A DNA stretch of 64,000 nt. Origin: Aquipseudomonas alcaligenes (lineage in GTDB: Bacteria; Pseudomonadota; Gammaproteobacteria; Pseudomonadales; Pseudomonadaceae). The notes under the pieces were generated by a model. The model ran no database searches. It was not told where the DNA came from and saw nothing but the letters and a program-made list of their open reading frames with translations. The position numbers and the translations under genes are program-made. Each line of letters opens with the position of its first letter. The stretch's first letter is position 1. Location: positions 310,001-374,000 of the forward strand of contig NZ_QJRX01000001.1 in NCBI RefSeq assembly GCF_003205495.1, written 5' to 3'. Below, piece after piece: positions 36,978 through 45,933 of the stretch.

Positions 36978-37865
36978 TCAGCCGCCCAGCTCCCGCCCCA
37001 GCCACTGCGCCAGGCGCTCGGCGCGGCTGTCGCGGCTGCGCCCCGGCACCCACAACGCCAGGCGCGCCGGGCTCTCGACGAAGCCCCAGGGCGCGACCAG
37101 CCGGCCGCCGGCCAGGTCGTCGGCCACCAGCGGCTGCGGCGCGATGGCCACGCCGAGGCCGGCGGCGGCGGCCTCCAGCAGGTAATACAGATGCTCGAAG
37201 CCCTGGCCCTGGCGCAGCGCCGCCGGGTCCAGGCCCTGGGCCCGCGCCCACTGCGGCCAGGCCTGCGGGCGCGAGGCGGTGTGCAGCAGCGGCTCGCCGA
37301 GCAGGGCGGCGGCGGGGCGCTCGGCCAGCTCGGCGAAGCGGGCATAGCGCGGGCTCAGCACCGGACCGATGCGCTCGGCGGCCAGCTCGAACACCTGCAT
37401 GTCCGCCGGCCAGGGCGGCGTGGCGAAGCACAGGGTGGCGTCCACTCCGGGGCGACGCGGGTCCAGCTCGCCCTCGCTGGCCGACAGCTGCAGGCGCAGC
37501 TCCGGCAGCTCGCGGTTGAGGCGATCCAGACGCGGGATAAACCAGCGCGCCAGCAGGCTGCCGGGGCAGCCGAGCACGAAGGGCGCGTCGTCCTGGCGCT
37601 GGCGCAGCTCGGCGCAGGCGCCGCGCAGGCGCTCGAAGGCATCGGAGGCGGCATCGCGCAGGCGCACACCGGCATCGGTGAGTTTTACGCCGCGCCCATC
37701 CTTGACGAACAGAGCCAGGCCGAGCTGTTCCTCCAGCGCACGAATCTGCCGACTCACCGCGCCGTGGGTGACACTCAGCTCTTCCGCGGCCTGACTGACA
37801 CTCTGCAAGCGGGCAGCGGCCTCGAAGGCGCGCAGGGCATTCAGCGGGGGCAGTTCTCGGCTCAT
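36978..37865 (-). CDS. trpI: LysR-family activator of trpBA, TrpI
   Basis: 295 residues. The N-terminal helix-turn-helix ([39 protein letters not shown]) belongs to the GcvA/TrpI/AmpR branch. It is divergent from trpB with a 112-base intergenic region, the classic Pseudomonas arrangement in which TrpI bound to indoleglycerol phosphate activates trpBA. A dyad matching a LysR site is seen at 37891-37904. Assignment as TrpI rests mainly on this context. Confidence 0.92.
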   Translation of the reverse strand: MSRELPPLNALRAFEAAARLQSVSQAAEELSVTHGAVSRQIRALEEQLGLALFVKDGRGVKLTDAGVRLRDAASDAFERLRGACAELRQRQDDAPFVLGCPGSLLARWFIPRLDRLNRELPELRLQLSASEGELDPRRPGVDATLCFATPPWPADMQVFELAAERIGPVLSPRYARFAELAERPAAALLGEPLLHTASRPQAWPQWARAQGLDPAALRQGQGFEHLYYLLEAAAAGLGVAIAPQPLVADDLAGGRLVAPWGFVESPARLALWVPGRSRDSRAERLAQWLGRELGG

Positions 37866-37890
37866 GGCATTGGTGAGTTTTTCTGACAGG

Positions 37891-37904
37891 TTAGCGCAAT
37901 CTAA
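37891..37904. promoter_or_regulatory. TrpI binding-site candidate
   Basis: TTAG-CGCAAT-CTAA is a dyad with the LysR T-N11-A pattern. It lies about 40-50 bases before the expected trpB start of transcription, where TrpI sites are known in P. aeruginosa. Confidence 0.55.
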
Positions 37905-37930
37905 TCGCTTTTCAGACCCGCAGCCAGGGG

Positions 37931-37936
37931 TAGAAT
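37931..37936 (+). promoter_or_regulatory. -10 element of the trpBA promoter
   Basis: TAGAAT lies 41 bases before the trpB ATG. The -35 position (TTTTCA at 37909-37914, 16-base spacing) is poor, as expected for a promoter that needs TrpI. Confidence 0.5.
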
Positions 37937-37977
37937 GGCGCCATCACCCGCTTAGCCACTCCCGCCAGGAGCCTGAC

Positions 37978-39204
37978 ATGACTTCATTCCGCAGCGGTCC
38001 CGACGCCAAGGGCCTGTTCGGCCGCTTCGGCGGCCAGTTCGTCGCCGAAACCCTGATGCCGCTGATCAACCAGCTGGCCGCCGAATATGAAAAGGCCAAG
38101 ACCGACCCGGCCTTTCTCGAGGAGCTGGCCTACTTCCAGCGCGACTACATCGGTCGGGCCAGCCCGCTGTACTTCGCCGAGCGCCTGACCGAGCACTTCG
38201 GCGGGGCGAAGATCTACCTCAAGCGCGAAGACCTGAACCACACCGGCGCGCACAAGATCAACAACTGCATCGGCCAGATCCTGCTGGCCAAGCGCATGGG
38301 CAAAAAACGCATCATCGCCGAGACCGGCGCCGGCATGCACGGCGTGGCCACCGCCACCGTGGCCGCGCGCTTCGGCATGCAATGCGTGGTCTACATGGGC
38401 ACCACCGACATCGACCGCCAGCAGGCCAACGTGTTCCGCATGAAGCTCCTGGGCGCCGAGGTGATTCCAGTCACCGCCGGCACCGGCACGCTCAAGGATG
38501 CGATGAACGAAGCCCTGCGCGACTGGGTGACCAACGTCCATAACACCTTCTACCTGATCGGCACCGCCGCCGGCCCGCACCCGTATCCGGCCATGGTCCG
38601 CGACTTCCAGTCGGTGATCGGCAATGAAGTGCGTGAGCAGATCCTGGCGAAGGAAGGCCGCCTGCCCGATTCGCTGGTTGCCTGCATCGGCGGCGGCTCC
38701 AACGCCATCGGCCTCTTCCACCCCTTCCTCGATGACGAAGGCGTGCAGATCGTCGGCGTCGAGGCGGCCGGTCACGGCATCGACACCGGCAAGCATGCCG
38801 CCAGCATGGCCGGCGGCGCGCCGGGCGTGCTGCACGGTAACCGCACCTTCCTGCTGCAGGACGCGGATGGCCAGATCACCGATGCCCACTCGATCTCCGC
38901 CGGCCTCGACTACCCGGGCGTCGGCCCCGAACACGCCTGGTTGCACGAGATCAAGCGCGTCGAGTACGTGCCCTGCACCGATGACGAAGCGCTGCAGGCC
39001 TTCCACCAGTGCTGCCGCCTGGAAGGCATCATCCCCGCCCTGGAGTCGGCCCACGCCCTGGCCGAAGTCTTCAAGCGCGCGGCCAAGCTGCCCAAGGAGC
39101 ACCTGATGGTGGTCAACCTGTCCGGCCGCGGCGACAAGGACATGCAGACCGTGATGCATCACATGAGCCCCCAAGTTGAACAAGAGCAGGAGAAGCACGC
39201 ATGA
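37978..39204 (+). CDS. trpB: tryptophan synthase beta subunit
   Basis: 408 residues. The PLP lysine is in HTGAHKINN and the phosphate loop is GGGSNAIG; the catalytic-site [12 protein letters not shown] is intact. It joins indole to serine to make tryptophan in an alpha2-beta2 complex with TrpA. AGGAG lies before ATG 37978; the frame extends upstream to 37864 through the regulatory region and is not used. It overlaps trpA by four bases. Confidence 0.97.
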   Translation: MTSFRSGPDAKGLFGRFGGQFVAETLMPLINQLAAEYEKAKTDPAFLEELAYFQRDYIGRASPLYFAERLTEHFGGAKIYLKREDLNHTGAHKINNCIGQILLAKRMGKKRIIAETGAGMHGVATATVAARFGMQCVVYMGTTDIDRQQANVFRMKLLGAEVIPVTAGTGTLKDAMNEALRDWVTNVHNTFYLIGTAAGPHPYPAMVRDFQSVIGNEVREQILAKEGRLPDSLVACIGGGSNAIGLFHPFLDDEGVQIVGVEAAGHGIDTGKHAASMAGGAPGVLHGNRTFLLQDADGQITDAHSISAGLDYPGVGPEHAWLHEIKRVEYVPCTDDEALQAFHQCCRLEGIIPALESAHALAEVFKRAAKLPKEHLMVVNLSGRGDKDMQTVMHHMSPQVEQEQEKHA

Positions 39205-40010
39205 GCCGCCTGCAGAGCCGCTTTGCCGAGCTGAAACAACAGAACCGTGCCGCGCTGGTGACCTTCGTCACCGCCGGTGACCCGGACTACGCCAGCAGCC
39301 TGGAAATCCTCAAGGGTCTGCCGGCCGCCGGTGCCGACGTGATCGAGCTGGGCATGCCCTTCACCGACCCGATGGCCGATGGCCCGGCGATCCAGCTGGC
39401 CAACATCCGCGCCCTGGCGGCGAAGCAGAACCTGCCGAAGACCCTGCAGATGGTCCGCGAATTCCGCGCCACCGACAGCCGCACGCCGCTGGTGCTGATG
39501 GGCTACTACAACCCGATCTTCGCCTACGGTGTCGAGCGCTTCATCGCCGACGCGAAGGAAGCCGGAGTCGACGGTCTGATCATCGTCGACCTGCCGCCGG
39601 AGCATAACGACGAACTGTGCGAACCGGCCCAGGCCGCCGGTCTGGACTTCATCCGCCTGACCACCCCGACCACCGACGACCAGCGCCTGCCCACCGTGCT
39701 CAACGGCAGCTCGGGCTTCGTCTACTACGTCTCGGTGGCCGGCGTGACCGGTGCCGGCGCGGCCACCATGGACCACGTCGAGCAGGCCGTCGCCCGCCTG
39801 CGCCGGCATACCGACCTGCCGCTGTGCATCGGCTTCGGCATCCGCACCCCCGAGCACGCCGCCGACGTGGCGCGCCGCGCCGATGGCGTGGTGGTGGGTT
39901 CGGCACTGGTCGACCAGATCGCCAAGGCCGAATCGCCGCCCCAGGCCATCGACGGCGTACTGAGCCTGTGCGCCCAGCTGGCCGAAGGGGTACGCGGCGC
40001 GCGCCGCTGA
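39201..40010 (+). CDS. trpA: tryptophan synthase alpha subunit
   Basis: 269 residues, TIM barrel. Catalytic Glu and Asp are in [17 protein letters not shown]; the phosphate site is seen in [10 protein letters not shown] and VVGSALVD. It cleaves indoleglycerol phosphate and channels indole to TrpB. ATG overlaps the trpB stop (ATGA), so stoichiometric coupling is expected. Confidence 0.97.
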   Translation: MSRLQSRFAELKQQNRAALVTFVTAGDPDYASSLEILKGLPAAGADVIELGMPFTDPMADGPAIQLANIRALAAKQNLPKTLQMVREFRATDSRTPLVLMGYYNPIFAYGVERFIADAKEAGVDGLIIVDLPPEHNDELCEPAQAAGLDFIRLTTPTTDDQRLPTVLNGSSGFVYYVSVAGVTGAGAATMDHVEQAVARLRRHTDLPLCIGFGIRTPEHAADVARRADGVVVGSALVDQIAKAESPPQAIDGVLSLCAQLAEGVRGARR

Positions 40011-40120
40011 GCGGGGGCAAGACGAACGACCTGGCGGGCCGGCGCCGCACTGACTAGGGTGAAGGGGGATGGCCGCCGTCCGCATCCCCGCGTGCGGGAG
40101 CCTGGCACAGGAGTCCCGTC

Positions 40121-40345
40121 ATGGCCGACGACCTTCCCCCGCTGGAGTTTTCCCTGGAGCCGCAGGAGCCCGCCAAGGCGCCGCGGCCCAAGGCCCATTT
40201 CCAGATCGATACCCGCGACAAGAGCAAGGGCGAGCGCCGCAAGAACGGCGAGCGCCGGCAGACCATCCGCTTCGAGCAGGACCGTCGCAGTGGTGAGGAT
40301 CGCCGCCCGCGCGACAGCGGCTGGGAACCCGGCAACGACCTCTGA
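40121..40345 (+). CDS. small highly charged protein of unknown function
   Basis: 74 residues, with GGAG eight bases before ATG 40121. After an acidic start (MADDLPPLEFSLEPQEP) it is dominated by basic repeats: KGERRKNGERRQ and QDRRSGEDRRPRD. No signal peptide or membrane segment. The (G)xxRR repeats suggest nucleic-acid or protein binding, but I do not recognise a family. It sits alone between trpA and a convergent M14 peptidase gene; strand bias and ribosome site support it as real. Confidence 0.7.
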   Translation: MADDLPPLEFSLEPQEPAKAPRPKAHFQIDTRDKSKGERRKNGERRQTIRFEQDRRSGEDRRPRDSGWEPGNDL

Positions 40346-40372
40346 ACGCTGCCGGCGGCCCCCGTCGCTGTC

Positions 40373-41497
40373 TCAGCGCAGCTTGCCAACCAGCCCCGCC
40401 AGCACCCGCAGCACCGCCCGGGCCAGGCCCTTGGAGCGCGCGCCGTTCCAGCCGGTGCGCGGCTGCGGATGGTCGTCGTGGTCCTTGAACGGCATCTCGA
40501 TGGTGAAGGCCAGGCAGTCGTAGGTCTGCCCCACCCAGTTGCAGGCCAGCGCCAGGTTGGCCTGGCCCGGTTCGTCGCGCGGGTAGCCGTGCAGAGTCTG
40601 GAACTCGCCGGCGTCGCTCAGGCGCTCGCGGAACTCCTGCTCCAGCGCATCCAGGCGCGGGCTGAAGCCGGGGTTGCCCTCGCAGCCGGCGGCGAACACG
40701 TGGGGGATTTCCTCGTCGCCGTGGATATCCAGGAAGGCGTCCACGCCGATACGCGCCATCTGCTGCTGGACGAACAGCACCTCGGGGCTGCGCTCGGCCG
40801 AAGGCGCCTGCCAGGCACGGTTGAGGTCCTGGCCGGCGGCGTTGGTGCGCAGATTGCCGAGGAAGGAACCATCCGGGTTCATGTGCGGCACCAGGTACAG
40901 GTCGGCCTCGGCCAGCAGGGTGCGCAGCGCGTCGTCCGGCTGCTCCAGGCGCTCGATCAGGCCCTCCATGAACCACTCGGCCATGTGCTCGCCGGGGTGC
41001 TGCTGGGCGATCAGCCAGATCTTGCGTGGCGCCGCCGCCGTGCCGCGCACCTGCAGCAGCGGCAGCTCGCGGCCCTGCAGGCTGCTGCCGCAGGCGACCA
41101 GGGCGACGTTGGGCAGCGCCAGCGCACGCACCAGCAGCCGGGCATGGCGCGCGCGGCTGTAGGGCTCGAAGTAGGCGAAGCGGGCGCTGGGCTGCTCGGC
41201 CGTTAGCTGGAAGTGCAGGCCGCCCTCGTCATAGGTGGTCGGCACGCGGAACCAGTCCTCGCCGTCATAGCTGGCCACCGCCTGGTAGCCGGCCCAGGCG
41301 TTCTTGTAGCTGGACTGCGGCGCGTTCTCCAGGCTGAAGCGGTGCGTCTGCCCCGGCGTCAGGCCCTCGGCAAGGAAGTGGAACCACTGGAAATGCTCGC
41401 TGGCGAAGTCCTTGCGGATGGCCAGGCGCACCCGGCTCGGGTCGCTGGCGTCCAGCACCTGGATATTGCCGCTGTCGAAGTCGCTGCGAATCTGCAT
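40373..41497 (-). CDS. M14-family carboxypeptidase, cytosolic CCP-like type
   Basis: 374 residues from ATG 41497. An N-terminal beta domain (about 1-125, DSGNIQVLDAS...HFQWFHFLAEGL) like that of cytosolic carboxypeptidases precedes the M14 domain. Zinc ligands: QQHPGEHMAEW (HxxE) and the later His in FLDIHGDEE; the catalytic Glu is in FTIEMPFKD. No signal peptide, so cytosolic. Substrate unknown; eukaryotic relatives remove glutamates from tubulin tails. It is divergent from a LysR gene. Confidence 0.88.
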   Translation of the reverse strand: MQIRSDFDSGNIQVLDASDPSRVRLAIRKDFASEHFQWFHFLAEGLTPGQTHRFSLENAPQSSYKNAWAGYQAVASYDGEDWFRVPTTYDEGGLHFQLTAEQPSARFAYFEPYSRARHARLLVRALALPNVALVACGSSLQGRELPLLQVRGTAAAPRKIWLIAQQHPGEHMAEWFMEGLIERLEQPDDALRTLLAEADLYLVPHMNPDGSFLGNLRTNAAGQDLNRAWQAPSAERSPEVLFVQQQMARIGVDAFLDIHGDEEIPHVFAAGCEGNPGFSPRLDALEQEFRERLSDAGEFQTLHGYPRDEPGQANLALACNWVGQTYDCLAFTIEMPFKDHDDHPQPRTGWNGARSKGLARAVLRVLAGLVGKLR

Positions 41498-41668
41498 GGC
41501 CTGCCCCTGACGATGAAAACCGCGAGAATAGCCGTCGGCAGGCCCCGGCGCATGCCCGGCCGGCGCGCATGTCGCATCCACGCAACTCGGCTACGCATCG
41601 ATTGCCGCGCCACGGCTGGCGCGCCAGACTCAGGCAATGACCCCGCTATTCTTGCCCGAGCAGCAACA

Positions 41669-42574
41669 ATGAAAACGACCCTGGACGAACTGCAGGCCTT
41701 CACCCACGTGGTGGACGCCGGCTCCATCAGCGCCGCCGCCGAGCAGCTGGGGCAGACTGCCTCGGGCATCAGCCGCGCCCTCGGGCGCCTGGAGGACAAG
41801 CTCGGCGTCACCCTGCTGCGCCGCACCACCCGGCGTCTGGAGTTGACCGAAGAGGGTTCGGCCTTTCTCGCCCAGGCGCGGCGCATCCTCGCCGCCGTGG
41901 AACAGGCCGAGGAACAGATGAGCCTGCGCCGCCAGGCGCCGGCCGGGCGCCTGCGCGTGGATGCCGCCACGCCCTTCCTGCTGCATGTGCTGATTCCGCT
42001 GGTGGCCGGCTTCCGCCAGCGCTACCCGCAGATCGAGCTGGAACTGACCAGCAACGAGCAGAACATCGACCTGCTGGAGCAGCGCACCGACCTGGCCATC
42101 CGCATCGGCGCGCTGCGTGACTCCAGCCTGCACGCCCGGCCACTGGGCTGCAGCCCCGTGCGCGTGCTGGCCAGCCCCGCCTACCTGGCCGCGCGCGGCA
42201 TGCCGCAGACCCCGGCCGAGCTGGAAGGCCACGACCTGCTCGGCTTCACCCAGCTGGAGCACCTCAACAGCTGGCCGTTGCGCCACGCCCAGGGCGACAG
42301 CCTGGCGATCCGCCCCACACTCAGGGCTTCCAGCGGCGAAACCCTGCGTCAGCTGGCCCTGGCCGGCGCCGGCCTGGTCAGCCTGTCCGACTTCATGACC
42401 GAGCAGGACCGCGCCAGCGGTGCGCTGGTGGAAGTGCTGGCCGACTGGCGCGTCGACCGGCGCCAGCCGATCAATGCCGTGTACTACCGCAACACGGCCC
42501 TGGCGGCGCGCATCACCTGCTTCCTCGACTACCTCGGCGAATGCCTGGGCGGACGCGACTGGGCGAAATACTGA
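41669..42574 (+). CDS. LysR-family transcriptional regulator
   Basis: 301 residues from ATG 41669; the N-terminal helix-turn-helix (SISAAAEQLGQTASGISRALGRLEDKLGVTLLRRTTRRLELT) and an effector domain are clear. It stands between the divergent M14 peptidase and the same-strand polyamine operon, so either could be its target. The frame continues upstream to 41213 but only as shadow. Effector unknown. Confidence 0.88.
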   Translation: MKTTLDELQAFTHVVDAGSISAAAEQLGQTASGISRALGRLEDKLGVTLLRRTTRRLELTEEGSAFLAQARRILAAVEQAEEQMSLRRQAPAGRLRVDAATPFLLHVLIPLVAGFRQRYPQIELELTSNEQNIDLLEQRTDLAIRIGALRDSSLHARPLGCSPVRVLASPAYLAARGMPQTPAELEGHDLLGFTQLEHLNSWPLRHAQGDSLAIRPTLRASSGETLRQLALAGAGLVSLSDFMTEQDRASGALVEVLADWRVDRRQPINAVYYRNTALAARITCFLDYLGECLGGRDWAKY

Positions 42575-42598
42575 CCGGCCGGTCTTGGCCTTGTGAAC

Positions 42599-42636
42599 TT
42601 TATTGTGTATTTTTTCATGAAATACAGAACAATAAA
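42599..42636. promoter_or_regulatory. long dyad operator candidate before the polyamine operon
   Basis: TTTATTGTGTATTT (42599-42612) and AAATACAGAACAATAAA (42620-42636) are imperfect inverted copies around TTTCATG, in an AT-rich 77-base gap ending at the oxidase start. Length and symmetry suggest a binding site for a dimeric repressor; the operon's own cupin regulator is the obvious candidate. Confidence 0.6.
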
Positions 42637-42651
42637 TTTCACGAGGCTCCC

Positions 42652-43938
42652 ATGTTCAAGCAGTCCGCGCAGCACATCGGCACCTACTACGCCGCCACCT
42701 ATGGCCAGATCCCCCTGCGCCCGCACCTGCAGGAAGCGCTCGACTGCGACGTGGTCATCGTCGGCGGCGGCTTCAGCGGCCTGCACACCGGCCTGCGCCT
42801 GGCCCTGGCCGGCAAGAAGGTGGTGCTGCTGGAGGCCAGCCGCATCGCCTGGGCCGCTTCCGGGCGCAACGGCGGCCAGGCCCTGCCGGGCTGGTCCTGC
42901 GACATGCCGCCGCTGGAAAAGGCTCTGGGCCTGGAACGCGCCAGGCGCCTGTGGGACAGCATGGTCTGGGCCGCCGAGGAGATGCGCGAGCTGCCCGGCC
43001 GCCACGGTTTCGACATCGACTACCGCACCGGCGCGCTGTACACCGCGGTGCTGCCGCGCCGCGTGCGCCAGCTGCAGGAGAGCCTGGAGGAAGCCGAGCA
43101 GAAGTACGGCTATGCGCAGCTGAGCTTCATCGCCAAAGAGGAGCTGCCGCAGTGGATCGCCAGCCCGCGCTACCTGGCCGCGCTGTTCGATGCCGGCGCC
43201 GCCCACCTCAACCCGCTGAAGCTGGCACAGGGCCTGGCAGGCGCCATCGAGGCGGCCGGCGGACGGATCTTCGAGCAGAGCCAGGCGCTGGACTGGCAGC
43301 AGACCGCCGACGGCTACCGCGTGCGCACTGAGCACGGCGAGGTGCGCGGCGACATTCTGGTGCTGGCCTGCAATGCCTATGTCGACGGCCTCGACCGCGA
43401 GCTGTCGAAGCGCCTGCTGCCGGTCGGCTCCTACCAGGTGGCCACCGCGCCGCTCGACCCGGAGCTGGCGCGCTCGCTGTTCCCGCGCGGCACCTGCGCC
43501 ATCGACAACCAGTTCGTCCCCGACTACTTCCGCGTCACTCCGGATAATCGCCTGCTGTTCGGCGGCGGCTGCACCTACCTGGGCGGCATCCCCAAGGACG
43601 TGCCGGCAGCCACCCGGCCCTACCTGGAGCGCGTGTTCCCGCAGCTGCGCGGGGTGCAGATCGACTACGGCTGGGGCGGCCATATCGACTGCACCATGCA
43701 CCGCACTCCGGATGTCGGCCGCCAGGGCCAGAAGTACTGGCTGCAGGGCTTCTCCGGCCACGGCATCCTGCCGACCCTGGCCGCCGCCCGCGCGGTCAGC
43801 GATGCCATCCTCGGCCAGGACGAGCTGCTCGGCCTGTACCAGGGCCTGGACAACCCGCGCTTCCCCGGCGGCGACCTACTGGCCGCGCCCATCGAGGCGG
43901 TGGGCAAGGCCTGGTACCGCCTGCGCGATGTGATCTGA
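42652..43938 (+). CDS. gamma-glutamylpolyamine oxidase-like FAD enzyme (PuuB/PauB type)
   Basis: 428 residues from ATG 42652 (GAGG upstream). The FAD-binding DVVIVGGGFSGLHTGLRLALAGKKVVLLEA lies at about residues 33-62, then AASGRNGGQ and the closing GFSGHGI motif of the DAO family. It probably oxidises gamma-glutamyl-putrescine or a related adduct to an aldehyde. Clustering with a PuuR-like regulator and a glutamine synthetase-like ligase supports this; the exact amine is not determinable here. Confidence 0.88.
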   Translation: MFKQSAQHIGTYYAATYGQIPLRPHLQEALDCDVVIVGGGFSGLHTGLRLALAGKKVVLLEASRIAWAASGRNGGQALPGWSCDMPPLEKALGLERARRLWDSMVWAAEEMRELPGRHGFDIDYRTGALYTAVLPRRVRQLQESLEEAEQKYGYAQLSFIAKEELPQWIASPRYLAALFDAGAAHLNPLKLAQGLAGAIEAAGGRIFEQSQALDWQQTADGYRVRTEHGEVRGDILVLACNAYVDGLDRELSKRLLPVGSYQVATAPLDPELARSLFPRGTCAIDNQFVPDYFRVTPDNRLLFGGGCTYLGGIPKDVPAATRPYLERVFPQLRGVQIDYGWGGHIDCTMHRTPDVGRQGQKYWLQGFSGHGILPTLAAARAVSDAILGQDELLGLYQGLDNPRFPGGDLLAAPIEAVGKAWYRLRDVI

Positions 43939-43944
43939 TCCCCT

Positions 43945-43965
43945 GGCCCGGACTGCATCCGGGCC
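43945..43965. repeat. hairpin inside the polyamine operon, relative of the 16122 repeat
   Basis: GGCCCGGA-CTGCA-TCCGGGCC is a perfect 8-base stem seven bases past the oxidase stop and 16 before the regulator start. Its sequence resembles the inverted repeat at 16122-16180. It may reduce read-through or protect the upstream message. Confidence 0.6.
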
Positions 43966-43980
43966 ATCCAAGGACTCCCT

Positions 43981-44538
43981 ATGGATAAGCAAGACGAAAT
44001 CGAAGGCCTGGCGATCCTGGTGCGCGACCTGCGCAAGCACAAGAACGTCACCCTGGGCGAGCTGGCCGAGCGCATCGGCCGCTCGGTGGGCTTCCTGTCC
44101 CAGGTCGAGCGCGGCCTGTCGCGCCCGACCGTGGCCGACCTCACCGCCATCAGCGAGGCGCTGGGCGTGCCGACCACCTACTTCTACAACCCCGGCAAGC
44201 CACGCGCGGTGCGCTGGGTGACCCGCCCGGACGAGCGCCGCACCCTCTACTACGCCGGCGGCATCACCGACGTGCTGGCCTCGCCGGGCATGTCCGGCGG
44301 CTTCGCCATGCTCGAGAGCTTCCTCGAACCGGGCGCCAGCAGCGGCGAGGGCCACCTCGACGACAGCTCCGAGCAGGGCGGTTTCGTCCTCGAAGGCGAG
44401 CTGACCGTCTGGTACGGCGACGACGCCGAACCGGTCACCCTCGGCCCGCGCGACAGCTTCCAGCTGCCGCCGCACGCCCAGTTCCGCTACGCCAACCTCA
44501 CCGATTCCCCCACCCGAGTGCTCTGGGTCTTCACCTGA
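43981..44538 (+). CDS. HTH-cupin transcriptional regulator (PuuR/PauR type)
   Basis: 185 residues: an XRE helix-turn-helix (about 13-67, VTLGELAERIGRSVGFLSQVERGLSRPTVADLTAISEALGVP) joined to a cupin domain (about 105-180, EGHLDDSSEQGGFVLEGELTVWYGD). Such proteins repress polyamine catabolic genes until gamma-glutamyl or polyamine effectors bind. Position between the oxidase and the ligase makes it the likely local regulator. Confidence 0.9.
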   Translation: MDKQDEIEGLAILVRDLRKHKNVTLGELAERIGRSVGFLSQVERGLSRPTVADLTAISEALGVPTTYFYNPGKPRAVRWVTRPDERRTLYYAGGITDVLASPGMSGGFAMLESFLEPGASSGEGHLDDSSEQGGFVLEGELTVWYGDDAEPVTLGPRDSFQLPPHAQFRYANLTDSPTRVLWVFT

Positions 44539-44556
44539 CCCGCCGCAGATATCGCC

Positions 44557-45906
44557 ATGACAACAACAAGATTCCCCGACCTGCTCAGCGAAGTGCGCGC
44601 CTTCCGCGCCGCCCACCCCGACGTGCGCTACGTCGAACTGATCTGCCTGGACATCCCCGGGCACTTCTACGGCAAGCGCTACCCCCTCGACATGCTGGAG
44701 AAGGTCGCCGCCGGCGGCCCGCTCAAGGTGCCGCAGAACTGCGTGCTGCTCGGTGCCCAGGGCGGCCTGCACCCGATCGGCGACTACTGCTTCAACGACG
44801 GCGACCCGGACGCGCCGCGCCGCCTGATCCCCGGCACCCTCAAGCCGGTGCGCTGGGAGAAGCAGCCGCTGGGGCAGATGCTGATCAGCTCCGACGGCAC
44901 CGAAGCGCCGATCGAGTTCGAACCGCGCGAGGTGCTGGCCCGCGTGCTGAAACGCCTGCAGGCCAAGGGTATCCGCCCGGTGGTGGCCTTCGAGCTGGAG
45001 TTCTATCTGTTCGACAAGAAGCTCGAGAGCGGCCTGCCGCGCTTCCCGCGCGACCCGCTGACCGATGACGAGGACGACCAGCCGAACATGCATATCGAGC
45101 GCCTGTCGCGCTTCTCCGAGGTGCTGCACGAGATGGTCGAGGCGGCCCAGGAGCAGGGCGTGGACGCCAACGTGATCACCGCCGAGCTGGGTCCGGGCCA
45201 GTTCGAGATCAACTTCGCCCACTGCGACGACGGCCTGCACGCCGCCGACCAGGCCGCCCTGTTCTGCCGCAGCACCCGCGGCGTGGCGATGAAACATGGC
45301 TACCGGGCCAGCTTCATGAGCAAGCCCTACCTGGACGCACCGGGCAGCGGCATGCACGTGCACGTCAGCCTGTACGACGAGGGCGGCAACAACCTGCTCG
45401 ACCTTGATGAGCAGCGCCCGCTGCGCCACGCCGTGGCCGGCTGCCTGGAGCTGCTGCCGCACTGCATGCCGATCTTCGCCGCCAACCACAACGCCTTCCG
45501 CCGTTACGGCGCCATGGTCAACTCGGCGAGCAAGGCCAGCTGGGGCTTCGAAGACCGCGACGCGTGCATCCGCATCCCCGAGTCGGACGGCCGCAACCTG
45601 CGCATCGAACACCGCCTGGCCGGCGCCGACGCCAACCCCTACCTGGTGCTGGCGGCCATCCTCAGCGGCATGGAACACGGCCTGGAGCAGGGCCGCGAGC
45701 CGATCCCCTCGCTCAACCAGGACCGCAGCAGCGGCATCGGCTTCCCCAAGGACATGCTGACCGCGGTGGCGGCCATGGCCAGCCACGAAGTGGTGAAGGA
45801 CAAGCTGGGCAGCGAGTTCGTCTTCGTCTACTGCGAGAACAAGCGCCAGGATCACCTGCAGTTCATGCACGACATCAGCGCGCGGGAGTATCGCTGGTTC
45901 CTCTGA
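44557..45906 (+). CDS. glutamine synthetase-like gamma-glutamylpolyamine synthetase
   Basis: 449 residues, GS class I/PuuA type. Motifs: VVAFELEFYLFD and ELGPGQFEINFAHCDD (metal Glu), GSGMHVHVSLYD (metal His) and AANHNAFRRYGA (ATP-binding). It likely ligates glutamate to a polyamine, the first step of the pathway whose next step is the upstream oxidase. True nitrogen-assimilating GlnA is less likely given the neighbours and the longer N-terminal domain. Starts 18 bases after the regulator. Confidence 0.9.
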   Translation: MTTTRFPDLLSEVRAFRAAHPDVRYVELICLDIPGHFYGKRYPLDMLEKVAAGGPLKVPQNCVLLGAQGGLHPIGDYCFNDGDPDAPRRLIPGTLKPVRWEKQPLGQMLISSDGTEAPIEFEPREVLARVLKRLQAKGIRPVVAFELEFYLFDKKLESGLPRFPRDPLTDDEDDQPNMHIERLSRFSEVLHEMVEAAQEQGVDANVITAELGPGQFEINFAHCDDGLHAADQAALFCRSTRGVAMKHGYRASFMSKPYLDAPGSGMHVHVSLYDEGGNNLLDLDEQRPLRHAVAGCLELLPHCMPIFAANHNAFRRYGAMVNSASKASWGFEDRDACIRIPESDGRNLRIEHRLAGADANPYLVLAAILSGMEHGLEQGREPIPSLNQDRSSGIGFPKDMLTAVAAMASHEVVKDKLGSEFVFVYCENKRQDHLQFMHDISAREYRWFL

Positions 45907-45933
45907 GTCGCCCGGCGCACGGGGCTCGCGGCT

